In this document: piece after piece, positions 6,080 through 13,982 of the stretch
Layout of the letters: each line of letters begins with the position of its first letter
How positions within the stretch are numbered: the first letter of the stretch is position 1
Source: Candidatus Cloacimonadota bacterium
Lineage (GTDB): Bacteria; Cloacimonadota; Cloacimonadia; Cloacimonadales; TCS61
NCBI GenBank assembly: GCA_030638385.1
Contig: DAOWES010000066.1
Coordinates: 1 to 15,895, forward strand
Direction: 5' to 3'
DNA: 15,895 nucleotides
Translations under genes and position numbers: made by a program
The notes under the pieces: model-generated
Seen by the model: the letters and a program-made list of their open reading frames with translations, nothing else
What the model was told of the DNA's origin: nothing
Database searches by the model: none

Positions 6080-7165
6080 CTATCTACTATTACTACTAGC
6101 AATTTGTTCATGATATCCATCTGCTTTGGCTCGATAGAACAGGTCATTTTCCCAAAGTAAGCCTTCCCCATAATTTCCATATTTTATGCCTACATCGATC
6201 GGCACAAAACGATTGTTGAAAAATGGATTTATAAAATCTTGAGTTGTGTGCCCAACAATGATGTACTTAACGTTTAAATCTTCCAATAATTGAAAAGCTT
6301 CTGTTTTCTTAATTTGATTGTAGAAAGATTTATCAATAAAGTATCCTCGATACCAAAAAGGCCCTTTTTTCCCAAGAAGAAATTCTGTCTGCGGGTCGTT
6401 TAATATTGCATCGGAAGGTTGATTATTAACTTTCCGAATAAGATCGTTCACCTCTGAAATTTCATAACCATTGCTTATAAATTCGGGACTTATCCCACCA
6501 TGCACGAAAAGCATCCCATTAATTTTCACTATCGTATTTTTTGATCTTAGCCATCTTCCCAAAAATGTATTTTCGGAGTAAAGATCTCCCAAACTCAATC
6601 CCATTTTTTCGGCTACTTTCAAATATTTATCATTCACATGACGAGTTTCTCCGCGGAAAGTTGTGATCTCGTGATTACCAAGAATGTAGTGAACTTTGCC
6701 ATGATTCGCTTTGGCTTGCTCTTCCAATTTCTTTATTAACCATAAAGATTCGGTAACTTTATCGCCACGATCAAAAACATCGCCCGTAATTACCAGATGC
6801 CCATCTCCCCACTTCCAGTTACTAGCTTCATCTATTACGTTGTTATTTCTAAGGATTTGCGTAAATCTATCAAATTGGCCGTGAATATCGGAAAGTGCAA
6901 AAATCTTGGAAACGTCTGAATATTCCCAAGCTTCCACTTGCGCAGATTCTTGGGAAATTTCAAACGTTCCGTTTAAACCTTCTGGAGAAAAGGTATAATT
7001 CAGTGATTCAGTTAAGGTAATTTCATCGGATATTAAATTGCCATCTAAAATATATTTTACTGTAAAAGTATTATCTTCTCTAAAAATATATGGTCCATCA
7101 GTAATGTTTTCGGCAAAACCAAAACAATAAATTATTACTAATATACCCGACAGAAATTTTTTCAT
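6080..7165 (-). CDS. Exported PPP-type metallophosphatase (Shewanella-like phosphatase family)
   Basis: A 361-residue protein with an N-terminal signal peptide (MKK, then a hydrophobic stretch to about residue 16, likely cleavage after Ala18, no lipobox). A beta-rich segment of about 65 residues follows. The calcineurin-like domain then shows all PPP motifs: DIHGQ (93-97), GDVFDRG (128-134), GNHE (163-166), VHGG (221-224) and VGHT (304-307). These residues coordinate the two catalytic metals. The spacing and the LWL-KKLE-QA segment resemble the bacterial Shelph phosphatases, which remove phosphate from Ser/Thr/Tyr. The protein would act in the periplasm or outside the cell. The start lies 10 bp after the methyltransferase stop, with a weak TAGGAT site 8 nt before the ATG, so it is probably co-transcribed. 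The natural substrate is unknown. Confidence 0.85.
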   Translation of the reverse strand: MKKFLSGILVIIYCFGFAENITDGPYIFREDNTFTVKYILDGNLISDEITLTESLNYTFSPEGLNGTFEISQESAQVEAWEYSDVSKIFALSDIHGQFDRFTQILRNNNVIDEASNWKWGDGHLVITGDVFDRGDKVTESLWLIKKLEEQAKANHGKVHYILGNHEITTFRGETRHVNDKYLKVAEKMGLSLGDLYSENTFLGRWLRSKNTIVKINGMLFVHGGISPEFISNGYEISEVNDLIRKVNNQPSDAILNDPQTEFLLGKKGPFWYRGYFIDKSFYNQIKKTEAFQLLEDLNVKYIIVGHTTQDFINPFFNNRFVPIDVGIKYGNYGEGLLWENDLFYRAKADGYHEQIASSNSR

Positions 7166-7175
7166 CCAATTTATC

Positions 7176-8315
7176 CTAATAGATCTCGATTTTTAATAAT
7201 CTTCCATCCAAAGAACCATTTTTCAGAGGATACTTCATAGATGGTTTTAATCCAATATGCTTGATAAGATCACGATTTCCAATATAAATCCAAGCTGTAC
7301 AATTTTGGCATTTGTTTTTTAAGAAATCACCAAATTCTTTGTATAATAAGGGCATTTCGTCCTCTTCTCCCAAACGAATTCCATAAGGAGGATTGCAAAT
7401 AATGGTAGTATCTTTAAAGTCTGGCAGATCTCTAAAATCTTCTTTAAAGAATTCGATATTCTTGCCAAAAGGAATCAGCTTATTATTGGTTCTAGCCGCA
7501 TCAAGAGCATAATCAGAAATATCTGAACCACTTATGAGATTTTCCGGTAAAGTGCGAATGTTCTTCTTTGAATTGTTCTGAATTTCACGCCAAAGCTTTT
7601 CATCATAATCCGGTAAGTATTTAAAACCAAAGTTACTTCGTTTGAAGCCTGTTGGAATTCGACAGTATCTTAACAATGCTTCTGAAAGCAATGTTCCACT
7701 CCCACACATCGGGTCATGCAGTTTGGTTTTTCCGTTCCAACCAGTAATACGAACAATTGCAGCTGCCACAGTTTCTTGTATTGGTGCTTCGGTAGAAATT
7801 TCACGATAACCACGACGATGCAATGAACCACCGGACGTATCTACCGAGATTCTCGCTTTATTTTTATCGATATGGAGATTTATCCACAAATCAGGCTCAT
7901 TGGTATCTACCGACGGACGAGATCCTGTTTGCTCGCGAAATCTATCGACGATAGCATCTTTTAAGACAAGCCCGGCATATTGGGAATGTTTTATTTTACT
8001 ATTGGAAACTGTCGCAAAAATTGCAAAAGTTTTATCGGTAGAGATAATCTTCTCCCATTCAATATCCATAGCTGTTGAATGTAGATAATTGGTACTGTGG
8101 CAATCGAATGATAATAGTGGAGCCAAAAAGCGTGTAAACATAGTCGCTTGTAAATTTAAACGATATAAATGCGCTTGATCTGCTACAAAATAGATTCCTC
8201 GATAAGCCTTTTTAATCTGCTTAATGCCAAATTCCTTTAACTCTTCTTCCCCCAAGTCCTCCATTCCGCCAGCTATCTGACCGAAATATTGACCATATTT
8301 TTGATATTCAAACAT
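7176..8315 (-). CDS. THUMP-domain rRNA (guanine-N2) methyltransferase, RlmL/YpsC type
   Basis: A 379-residue class I SAM-dependent methyltransferase. The N-terminal ~160 residues form a ferredoxin-like/THUMP RNA-binding unit. The catalytic part begins with RRGYREISTEAPIQE (168-181), then motif I DPMCGSGT (201-208) binding SAM, and motif IV NPPYG (308-312) typical of exocyclic amino-group methylation. Length and order match the single-domain homologues of RlmL (m2G2445 of 23S rRNA), without the second RlmK domain of E. coli. An open frame extends 16 residues upstream to a TTG at 8361-8363, but the ATG at 8313-8315 follows an AAAAGGA site by about 9 nt and begins at the normal family position, so I start there. 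Exact target base is inferred. Confidence 0.88.
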   Translation of the reverse strand: MFEYQKYGQYFGQIAGGMEDLGEEELKEFGIKQIKKAYRGIYFVADQAHLYRLNLQATMFTRFLAPLLSFDCHSTNYLHSTAMDIEWEKIISTDKTFAIFATVSNSKIKHSQYAGLVLKDAIVDRFREQTGSRPSVDTNEPDLWINLHIDKNKARISVDTSGGSLHRRGYREISTEAPIQETVAAAIVRITGWNGKTKLHDPMCGSGTLLSEALLRYCRIPTGFKRSNFGFKYLPDYDEKLWREIQNNSKKNIRTLPENLISGSDISDYALDAARTNNKLIPFGKNIEFFKEDFRDLPDFKDTTIICNPPYGIRLGEEDEMPLLYKEFGDFLKNKCQNCTAWIYIGNRDLIKHIGLKPSMKYPLKNGSLDGRLLKIEIY

Positions 8316-8396
8316 TTTTATTTTTCCTTTTTTTTTCAACCGCAAATAATGCAGTTCAGACAATTCTTTTTTAGTTCTGTATCGATTAATTTAGTT

Positions 8397-9332
8397 CTAT
8401 TTTGCGCAGAAAAAAACACCGCGTCTCTGCTCTTCAGCAACAATTTTATCATCTTTCAACAAGGTTGAGATATATTTATTCACTTCATTTATATGAAGAC
8501 CCAACATTTCGCTAAGATCTTTGGCAGTACATGGTCGACGGCTAATTGTTTCTAAAATTACGCTTTCCACATTCACATCAAAGCTACTCAGTTTGTTTCT
8601 AGATTTAAATTTTGCAATTACCGTTACCGGTAGCGGTCTGAAGAATTCAGCAATTTCAGCCATTCTTTCTTCTGAAATTGGTTCTAATCCAGTTTGTGTT
8701 CCGGGTCTATCCAAAGTATTCAATTGAACTTGATCCGGTGAAATTTTCATAATAGCTTCTTTCAAATTAGCCAATTCTTCCTGAGTATCATTAATCCCCG
8801 GAGAGAGAAAAACTTCCAACCACATCTCTCCCGAGAAAAGCTTTTTAAACTCGATTAAACCATTAATAATCTCACTTAATTTTACTTTTGGATGAGTGCG
8901 ATTTATTTTCCGAAAAGCCAATTCGCTGGCTGCATCCAAAGATGGTAATATCAAATCGATATCTTTTATCTCATTCCGTACTTTCTTTTCACACAACATC
9001 GTAGAATTTGTGATTAACGCCAATTTATACTGAGGATATTCTGTTTTGATGTAATGGATAATCTCACCAATGCCACTATGCAAAAGAGGTTCTCCGGCTC
9101 CGGAAAAAGTGATATAATCCAATTCCGGTTCGTTGGCCAAATATTCACTTAACTCTTTCATCAAATCTTTTAGCGGAATGTAATCTCCCCGTTTAATTGT
9201 CAAAGTTGTAGTTTTTCCCACTTCGCAATATATGCAGTTCATACTGCAAACTTTATGCGGGACCAGATCTACACCCAAAGAGACTCCTAATCTACGAGAA
9301 GGAACAGGACCAAATAAATGTTTATATTTCAT
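8397..9332 (-). CDS. Radical SAM protein (COG0731-like) with C-terminal winged helix
   Basis: A protein of 311 residues from the ATG at 9330-9332. The N-terminus MKYKHLFGPVPSRRLG is the usual opening of this family. The radical SAM cluster motif is CSMNCIYC (cysteines 29, 33, 36), followed by TFSGAGEPLL, typical of SAM binding. The last ~60 residues (from about LETISRRPCTAKDLSEML) form a winged-helix-like domain that could bind nucleic acid. Four in-frame ATGs exist, and the open frame reaches back to 9371. The extra residues are Lys/Asn-rich, encoded by a poly-A run and without a ribosome binding site, so I prefer the fourth ATG, which has a weak GGTGA ahead of it. Substrate is unknown. The gene sits between an MFS gene and the rRNA methyltransferase. 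Confidence 0.82.
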   Translation of the reverse strand: MKYKHLFGPVPSRRLGVSLGVDLVPHKVCSMNCIYCEVGKTTTLTIKRGDYIPLKDLMKELSEYLANEPELDYITFSGAGEPLLHSGIGEIIHYIKTEYPQYKLALITNSTMLCEKKVRNEIKDIDLILPSLDAASELAFRKINRTHPKVKLSEIINGLIEFKKLFSGEMWLEVFLSPGINDTQEELANLKEAIMKISPDQVQLNTLDRPGTQTGLEPISEERMAEIAEFFRPLPVTVIAKFKSRNKLSSFDVNVESVILETISRRPCTAKDLSEMLGLHINEVNKYISTLLKDDKIVAEEQRRGVFFCAK

Positions 9333-9449
9333 ATTCATCACCATTTTTTTTTTGTTATTTTTTATTTTCATGTTTGCAAGAAGTCAATCAAAAAAGCAAA
9401 TTGCAAAATCACTATAACTTCTTTAGTTTATCTCTTAATTTTAGGAAAA

Positions 9450-10622
9450 TCAGCTTTTCTTAATATATTTTGGACTAACTTTAATCATACCTGTTTTTTT
9501 CATTTTACTTAGATAAAACAAAATCGCCAAAATAATCAGAGCTCCCAAGATTGGAATCATATAAGAAAGTTTAAGATTCATCTCTGCTACAAAGCCCATT
9601 GAACCGGTAATAACTACATTTCCCATACTGGCAAAGGCAAAAGCGATACCGTTGAATAAGCCAACTTCTTGCTCCGGCAGTTTTTGCGCAGTATATTTCT
9701 GCATAAGAGGAAAAACCGGTGCAGTCCCCATTGCCAACAGCAAGAAAAACAACGGATTATTTGTTAGCAACAGCAAAGTTATGGAGCTTAATACCAAAAT
9801 AATACTAAGCTTACTAGTATTTAATTTTCCAATTTTATTTTCTACAAATTGGATTAATAATCGAGATAAAGTGAATAATATCCAATATACACTAAGAAAC
9901 ATTGAGGCAGATTCCAATGAATAATTTAGCACATTATTAAAAAGATTACCAGACCAAGTAACTATCCCTTGTTCCGAACCTGCTTGAATAGAAATCAAAA
10001 TAAGAACCGGTAAAACAAATCTCTTTTTGATAATACCAAAGGCTTTTTTTAATTTGATATTTTCATATTTACGATTCTCGATTAAATCTGAAAAAGCGAC
10101 AAAAGCTATAAATGCTGTAAAGGCAATCATCAAAAAATAGTAGATATAATTATAAGCAATATTTTTCAACAATAAATAACTAATGATAGCCGGCGCAAAA
10201 ATGCCACCAATACCAAAAAAGGCATGGAATAAACCATAATTTTGATATTTAATATCGAGGTGAGCAAATATAGTGGAGGTGTTTGTTAACCCAAAAGCTG
10301 TGGTAATTCCAACTAGTAATATTCCCACTAAAAAAAAATAGATATTGTTTGCCAAAGCCAACATGGTGCTGGCGATTAAGCCGATACTTAGAAAATACAA
10401 ATTGAGTCGCTTTAACCCCATTTTGGCCGATAGGGTAGCAATTATTAAATTTGTGATAAAGCCACCAATTGTTCCAATAATTGGAATAATTGAAGATTGA
10501 GCAATGGAGAGATTATACTCTTTTTGAAAAGTGGTGATAAGTGCCGGAATCGATATTGCGATTAGCGCAATTAGCAACATCTGCATCAAAACAATTACTC
10601 TTATTTTTTTATCTTTATTCAT
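9450..10622 (-). CDS. Major facilitator superfamily permease
   Basis: A 390-residue inner-membrane transporter with about 12 hydrophobic helices. Visible MFS features are the loop after helix 2 (SAKMGLKRLN) and the FHAFFGIGGIFAP segment in helix 5, reminiscent of FucP-like sugar permeases. A longer open frame begins at a TTG at 10668-10670, but its first 16 codons lie in the hutU terminator and its T tract, so I start at the ATG at 10620-10622, which leads directly into helix 1. No Shine-Dalgarno sequence is visible (the upstream RNA is CCCC followed by a run of A). Only about 18 bp separate the terminator's T run from the start, so expression may depend on read-through from hutU. Substrate unknown; transport of a hut-pathway compound is only a guess from position. 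Confidence 0.8.
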   Translation of the reverse strand: MNKDKKIRVIVLMQMLLIALIAISIPALITTFQKEYNLSIAQSSIIPIIGTIGGFITNLIIATLSAKMGLKRLNLYFLSIGLIASTMLALANNIYFFLVGILLVGITTAFGLTNTSTIFAHLDIKYQNYGLFHAFFGIGGIFAPAIISYLLLKNIAYNYIYYFLMIAFTAFIAFVAFSDLIENRKYENIKLKKAFGIIKKRFVLPVLILISIQAGSEQGIVTWSGNLFNNVLNYSLESASMFLSVYWILFTLSRLLIQFVENKIGKLNTSKLSIILVLSSITLLLLTNNPLFFLLLAMGTAPVFPLMQKYTAQKLPEQEVGLFNGIAFAFASMGNVVITGSMGFVAEMNLKLSYMIPILGALIILAILFYLSKMKKTGMIKVSPKYIKKS

Positions 10623-10639
10623 TATTTTTTTTTGGGGAT

Positions 10640-10664
10640 AAACAAAACCCCGCTTCTGCGGGGT
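10640..10664 (-). terminator. Intrinsic terminator of hutU
   Basis: On the minus strand ACCCCGC-AGAA-GCGGGGT (10647-10664) gives a perfect 7-bp stem with a 4-nt loop, whose final T starts the run TTTTGTTT (10640-10647). It lies 26 bp beyond the hutU stop codon. The plus strand has no T run after the stem, so the element works for the leftward transcript. It lies directly before the MFS start codon. Confidence 0.85.
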
Positions 10665-10690
10665 CTGCAATTATTTATAATATATCCCGA

Positions 10691-12721
10691 TTATTTAACT
10701 TTTTCATCAACAACTTTATCAATTAATTGATCAGTTGGAATAAAGGGTAAAGTTACATGATCTGTTTTACTGTTTCGCTTATTGTATTCGATGCAAGTTT
10801 CGATAGAGTGCTCGTTTCTAGCCCAAGCTCTTCTGGCAACTCCACCCATCACATCCCAAGGCATTGCCATTGAAAGGATAGTGTCCACGCGCTCGCTACC
10901 ATCCAAAACCATACCAAAACCACCATTGCGAACTTTTCCGATTCCCACTCCGCCGCCATTATGCAAAGCAACCAAGCTCATACCGCGAGCACAGTTTCCG
11001 GCAAAAGCGTGAGTAGCCATTTCCGCCATCACATTAGAACCATCTTTTATATTTGAAGTTTCTCTGAATGGTGAATCTGTACCACCGGTATCGTGATGAT
11101 CTCGACCCAACATAATCGGGCCAATTTCTCCGTTACGTACCATTTCATTGAATTTTAGCGCTATCTCTGTTCTGCCATAAGCATCTTGATATAAAATTCT
11201 TGCCTGAGTTCCTACCACTAATTTGTTTTTCATAGCATCACGAACCCAAATATAATTATCACGATCTTGATAGCGCAATTCCGGACGACAATGTTTGATA
11301 ACTTCAGCAGCTGCTGCATCTGTCTTAATTAGATCTTTCTCGTCTCCACTAAGACAAACCCAACGGAAAGGGCCATAACCATAATCAAAAAGTTCAGGTC
11401 CCAAAATATCTTCTACATAACTTGGATAAATAAATCCTTCGAATGTGTTTTCGCCATTCTTAGCTATCTCTTTCACGCCGGCATCATAAACAGCTTTCAT
11501 GAAACTATTTCCATAATCAAAGAAATATACTCCTTTTGCTGTTAATTTCTTAATTACCTCAAAATGACGTTTAAGAGTATCATCAACCATTTGGCAGAAC
11601 GTTTTTTTATCTTCTGCCAATAATCTGGTACGCTCTTCAAAAGAAATTCCTACCGGGCAATATCCACCTTCATACGCAGCATGACACGATGTTTGATCTG
11701 TTAATAGATCAATGTGAACATCTGCTTCGACTGCATATTCCAATAAATCGACAATATTGCCATGGAAAGCGATAGCAACGCCTTCTTTCTTCTCTTGATA
11801 TTCTTTGGCTAATTCAAAAGCTTCTTTAGGAGTTTTAGCAACTTTGCTCACCCAACCTTGTGAAAATCTGGTTTCTACGCGAGATCCATCTACTTCTGCA
11901 ATTATTCCAACTCCATTTGCAATCTCAATAGCTTTTCCTTGAGCTCCACTCATTCCACCCAAACCGGATGTAACAAATAATTTTCCGGATAAATCGCCTG
12001 TTTCCGGAACTCCAAGCTTCATTCTTCCGGCAATAAGAATTGTATTATATGTTCCATGAACAATTCCCTGAGGTCCAATATACATCCAACCACCGGCAGT
12101 CATCTGACCATAACTTGCTACTCCCAATGCTACAGCACGGTTGAAGTTTTCCATATCATCAAATTCACCTAACATAAGGCCATTTGTAAGAATCACACGC
12201 GGGGCAGAAGGTTTGGATTTGAATAATCCTACCGGATGACCGGAATGTAACACCAAGGTCTGATCATGAGTTAAAATTTCTAAATATTTTTTTATCAAAC
12301 GATACTGCATCCAATTCTGGCATACAGCTCCGGTTTCTCCATAAGTAATCAATTCATAGGGATACAAAGCAATTTCAAAATCAAGATTGTTATCAATCAT
12401 CACCTGAAAAGCTTTACCCTCCATACAATTTCCCTTGTAAGCATCAATTGGTTTGCCATAAAGTTTTTCTTGAGGGCGAAAACGGTATCCATAAATCCTG
12501 CCGTGCGTAAGAAGTTCATCTAAAAATTCGGGAGCAAGCTCTGCGTGAAGCTCTTCCGGAATATAACGTAAAGCATTTTTTAAGGCTAATTTTATCTCAC
12601 GCTTATTGAGAGTTAAATCTCTTTTGGGTGCGCGTCTAATTCCTGGTTCAAAAATTTGGTATTCTGGTAATTCCGCATCTAACTTGACAGTCATTGCTTG
12701 TGAAATATCAAAATTATTCAT
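10691..12721 (-). CDS. Urocanate hydratase (urocanase), long form
   Basis: A 676-residue cytoplasmic enzyme that adds water to urocanate, giving 4-imidazolone-5-propionate, the second step of histidine degradation, with a tightly bound NAD+. Clear motifs are SGHPVGLFKS (160-169), YGQMTAGGWMYIGPQGIVHG (204-223), the NAD-binding TSGLGGMSGAQ (251-261), LTDQTSCHA (340-348), FDYGN (401-405), GPFRW (450-454) and GRDHHDTGGTDSPFRET (539-555). It is about 120 residues longer than the 550-560-residue form of Pseudomonas and equals the length typical of the long bacterial and animal form, so it appears complete. GGAG lies 5 nt before the ATG. In my hand alignment the position of the active-site Cys410 of P. 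putida is an aspartate (Asp446). No hutH, hutI or hutG lies in the window. Confidence 0.97.
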   Translation of the reverse strand: MNNFDISQAMTVKLDAELPEYQIFEPGIRRAPKRDLTLNKREIKLALKNALRYIPEELHAELAPEFLDELLTHGRIYGYRFRPQEKLYGKPIDAYKGNCMEGKAFQVMIDNNLDFEIALYPYELITYGETGAVCQNWMQYRLIKKYLEILTHDQTLVLHSGHPVGLFKSKPSAPRVILTNGLMLGEFDDMENFNRAVALGVASYGQMTAGGWMYIGPQGIVHGTYNTILIAGRMKLGVPETGDLSGKLFVTSGLGGMSGAQGKAIEIANGVGIIAEVDGSRVETRFSQGWVSKVAKTPKEAFELAKEYQEKKEGVAIAFHGNIVDLLEYAVEADVHIDLLTDQTSCHAAYEGGYCPVGISFEERTRLLAEDKKTFCQMVDDTLKRHFEVIKKLTAKGVYFFDYGNSFMKAVYDAGVKEIAKNGENTFEGFIYPSYVEDILGPELFDYGYGPFRWVCLSGDEKDLIKTDAAAAEVIKHCRPELRYQDRDNYIWVRDAMKNKLVVGTQARILYQDAYGRTEIALKFNEMVRNGEIGPIMLGRDHHDTGGTDSPFRETSNIKDGSNVMAEMATHAFAGNCARGMSLVALHNGGGVGIGKVRNGGFGMVLDGSERVDTILSMAMPWDVMGGVARRAWARNEHSIETCIEYNKRNSKTDHVTLPFIPTDQLIDKVVDEKVK

Positions 12722-12741
12722 ATAATCTCCATCTATATCTT

Positions 12742-13572
12742 TTATTCTAAAATTCCTCGGGATTTAAAAATGTCAGCTCGATTTTTCTCTTTTAGATTAA
12801 GATAATCTAACACTTTTTTCTCAACTACATTCACTACATCAAGGGCAATTTTATTTCTTTTTTTACGAATATTTAAAAATTGCTTTCTTAATACAAATAG
12901 CGAATCAACGTGAGATTTACTTACATCAGGGACAAAATCTTCTCGTAGAGTCTCAGCAATTATCATAAATTTACTTTTTGGGAAAACCTTTTTTGCTAAC
13001 ATTGCTTGCTCTTCACAATTATCAAATTTGTTATTATCTAAACTCTTATATAATCCAAAAATGATTAAGGGAAATACTTGTTGAGATTTTTCGAAAGTTC
13101 GTCTACCTTCAATTCGATATTGAAAATCCATTGTAACTGTTAACATTAAAAAGTTACTGGATTTTACTGATTCCAAATTTGGTATCTTTTCATCATCAAG
13201 AATATTTTCCGGTACATATGTGGGCATACAATCAAATTTCTGAAATCCCCATTTTACCCCGTGATTTTCCAAAACGCCTGTTCTGTTTAGCATCACTGTG
13301 AGAATATCACCAATGTAATATGATGAAAAAAGTTGTGAATCTGAATGAAATCCTTTCCGTTTTAATTTATCATATCTATATTTTTGATTTGATATTGCCT
13401 CTACAAAATCATTGATCGCACTTATCATATTATTATTTTGGCCCGATTCAATATCTTCAGTAATTGCTTTCTGTACTTCTTTCCACTTCAGCTCTATCTC
13501 GTGTAAATACATTTGATTTACGGGATTTGTTTTGTCTTTCATTAATTCATTTAAGACAGCATTATAAAACAT
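12742..13572 (-). CDS. Unrecognised protein, possibly restriction-endonuclease-like
   Basis: A 276-residue soluble protein with no signal peptide. It has a long helical N-terminus (1-75), then SQLFSSYYIGDIL (79-91). A beta-rich centre follows with MLTVTMDFQYRIE (143-155) and FPLIIFGLYKSL, then the strand MIIAETL (203-209), and VPDVSKSHVDSLFVLRKQ (214-231) followed by a helical tail. The layout of an N-terminal helical part, 'F-S-x-x-x-x-E/D' helix, core strands and a late VPD...FVLRK segment reminds me of Bpu10I-like type II restriction endonucleases, but I cannot confirm catalytic residues and no methyltransferase lies nearby. AGGAG lies 5 nt before the ATG. It is only 20 bp upstream of hutU, so both probably share a transcript, an odd pairing. 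Coding status is good; function is tentative. Confidence 0.65.
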   Translation of the reverse strand: MFYNAVLNELMKDKTNPVNQMYLHEIELKWKEVQKAITEDIESGQNNNMISAINDFVEAISNQKYRYDKLKRKGFHSDSQLFSSYYIGDILTVMLNRTGVLENHGVKWGFQKFDCMPTYVPENILDDEKIPNLESVKSSNFLMLTVTMDFQYRIEGRRTFEKSQQVFPLIIFGLYKSLDNNKFDNCEEQAMLAKKVFPKSKFMIIAETLREDFVPDVSKSHVDSLFVLRKQFLNIRKKRNKIALDVVNVVEKKVLDYLNLKEKNRADIFKSRGILE

Positions 13573-13982
13573 ATAAACTCCTACTTTTTATCATGAATTA
13601 TTGAAATGTGAAATATAATCATCATAAAATAATTCGATTAGATAGTTCTTCCATAAGTTACTTTATCTCCTTAAAACTCAATATGAGATAAGTTTGTACT
13701 TTTGAATCTAAGATTTGATTTAACTAAGATTTACACCTCTATTATTTTGTCAAATTTTTATTCCCAAAGAGCTATCGCCGCTCCATTCAAAAAGAGGTTT
13801 ACCCGCCATTTCTGGCTAGCGGACAAGCCAGAGGCACTCTTACAAAGATAATTTTCATTTGCCACTTTTCATAAACCAAACCTCCCTCCGCCCTTCTAGC
13901 AAGGATTGTTAATGCCAAAATAAATCAAATATTTTGACAACAAAACGAATAACCTGAACTTAATTCTTACGAGGAAATTATT
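13573..13982. other. Divergent intergenic region
   Basis: A 410-bp AT-rich region between leftward and rightward genes, so it must contain both promoters. A TTGACA at 13934-13939 on the plus strand has only a poor -10 (CTTAAT, 19 bp spacing). On the minus strand a TTGACA (complement of 13748-13753) has only weak -10 matches, AATCTT at 16 bp being the best. I assign neither. A hairpin repeat lies at 13811-13832. A tiny 10-codon frame with an AAGGAG site 12 nt ahead (minus strand, 13622-13654) could be a leader peptide but is too short to support. Confidence 0.35.
13804..13835. repeat. Hairpin-forming intergenic repeat
   Basis: TCTGGCT (13811-13817), loop AGCGGACA, AGCCAGA (13826-13832) is a perfect 7-bp stem with an 8-nt loop. 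Outside it GCC (13805-13807) faces GGC (13833-13835) across a three-base bulge. No T run follows on the plus strand and none on the minus strand, so it is not a normal terminator. Its higher GC content than the surrounding DNA suggests a dispersed REP-like element. Confidence 0.55.

Noticed and set aside
8316..8363. TTG-initiated 16-residue extension of the THUMP methyltransferase
   Set aside because: The ATG at 8315 has a ribosome binding site and begins at the normal family N-terminus; the extension is Lys-rich and unlike the family.
9333..9371. Upstream ATGs of the radical SAM gene
   Set aside because: They encode a Lys/Asn run over a poly-A tract, have no ribosome binding site, and precede the family's usual MKYKHLFGP start.
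9364..9425. Possible terminator between the MFS and radical SAM genes (GCAATTTGC followed by T run on the minus strand)
   Set aside because: The stem would have four base pairs and a one-base loop, which cannot fold.
13622..13654. Ten-codon leader peptide (MEELSNRIIL) upstream of the endonuclease-like gene
   Set aside because: The AAGGAG is 12 nt away, too far, and there is no regulatory-codon bias or adjacent attenuator hairpin.
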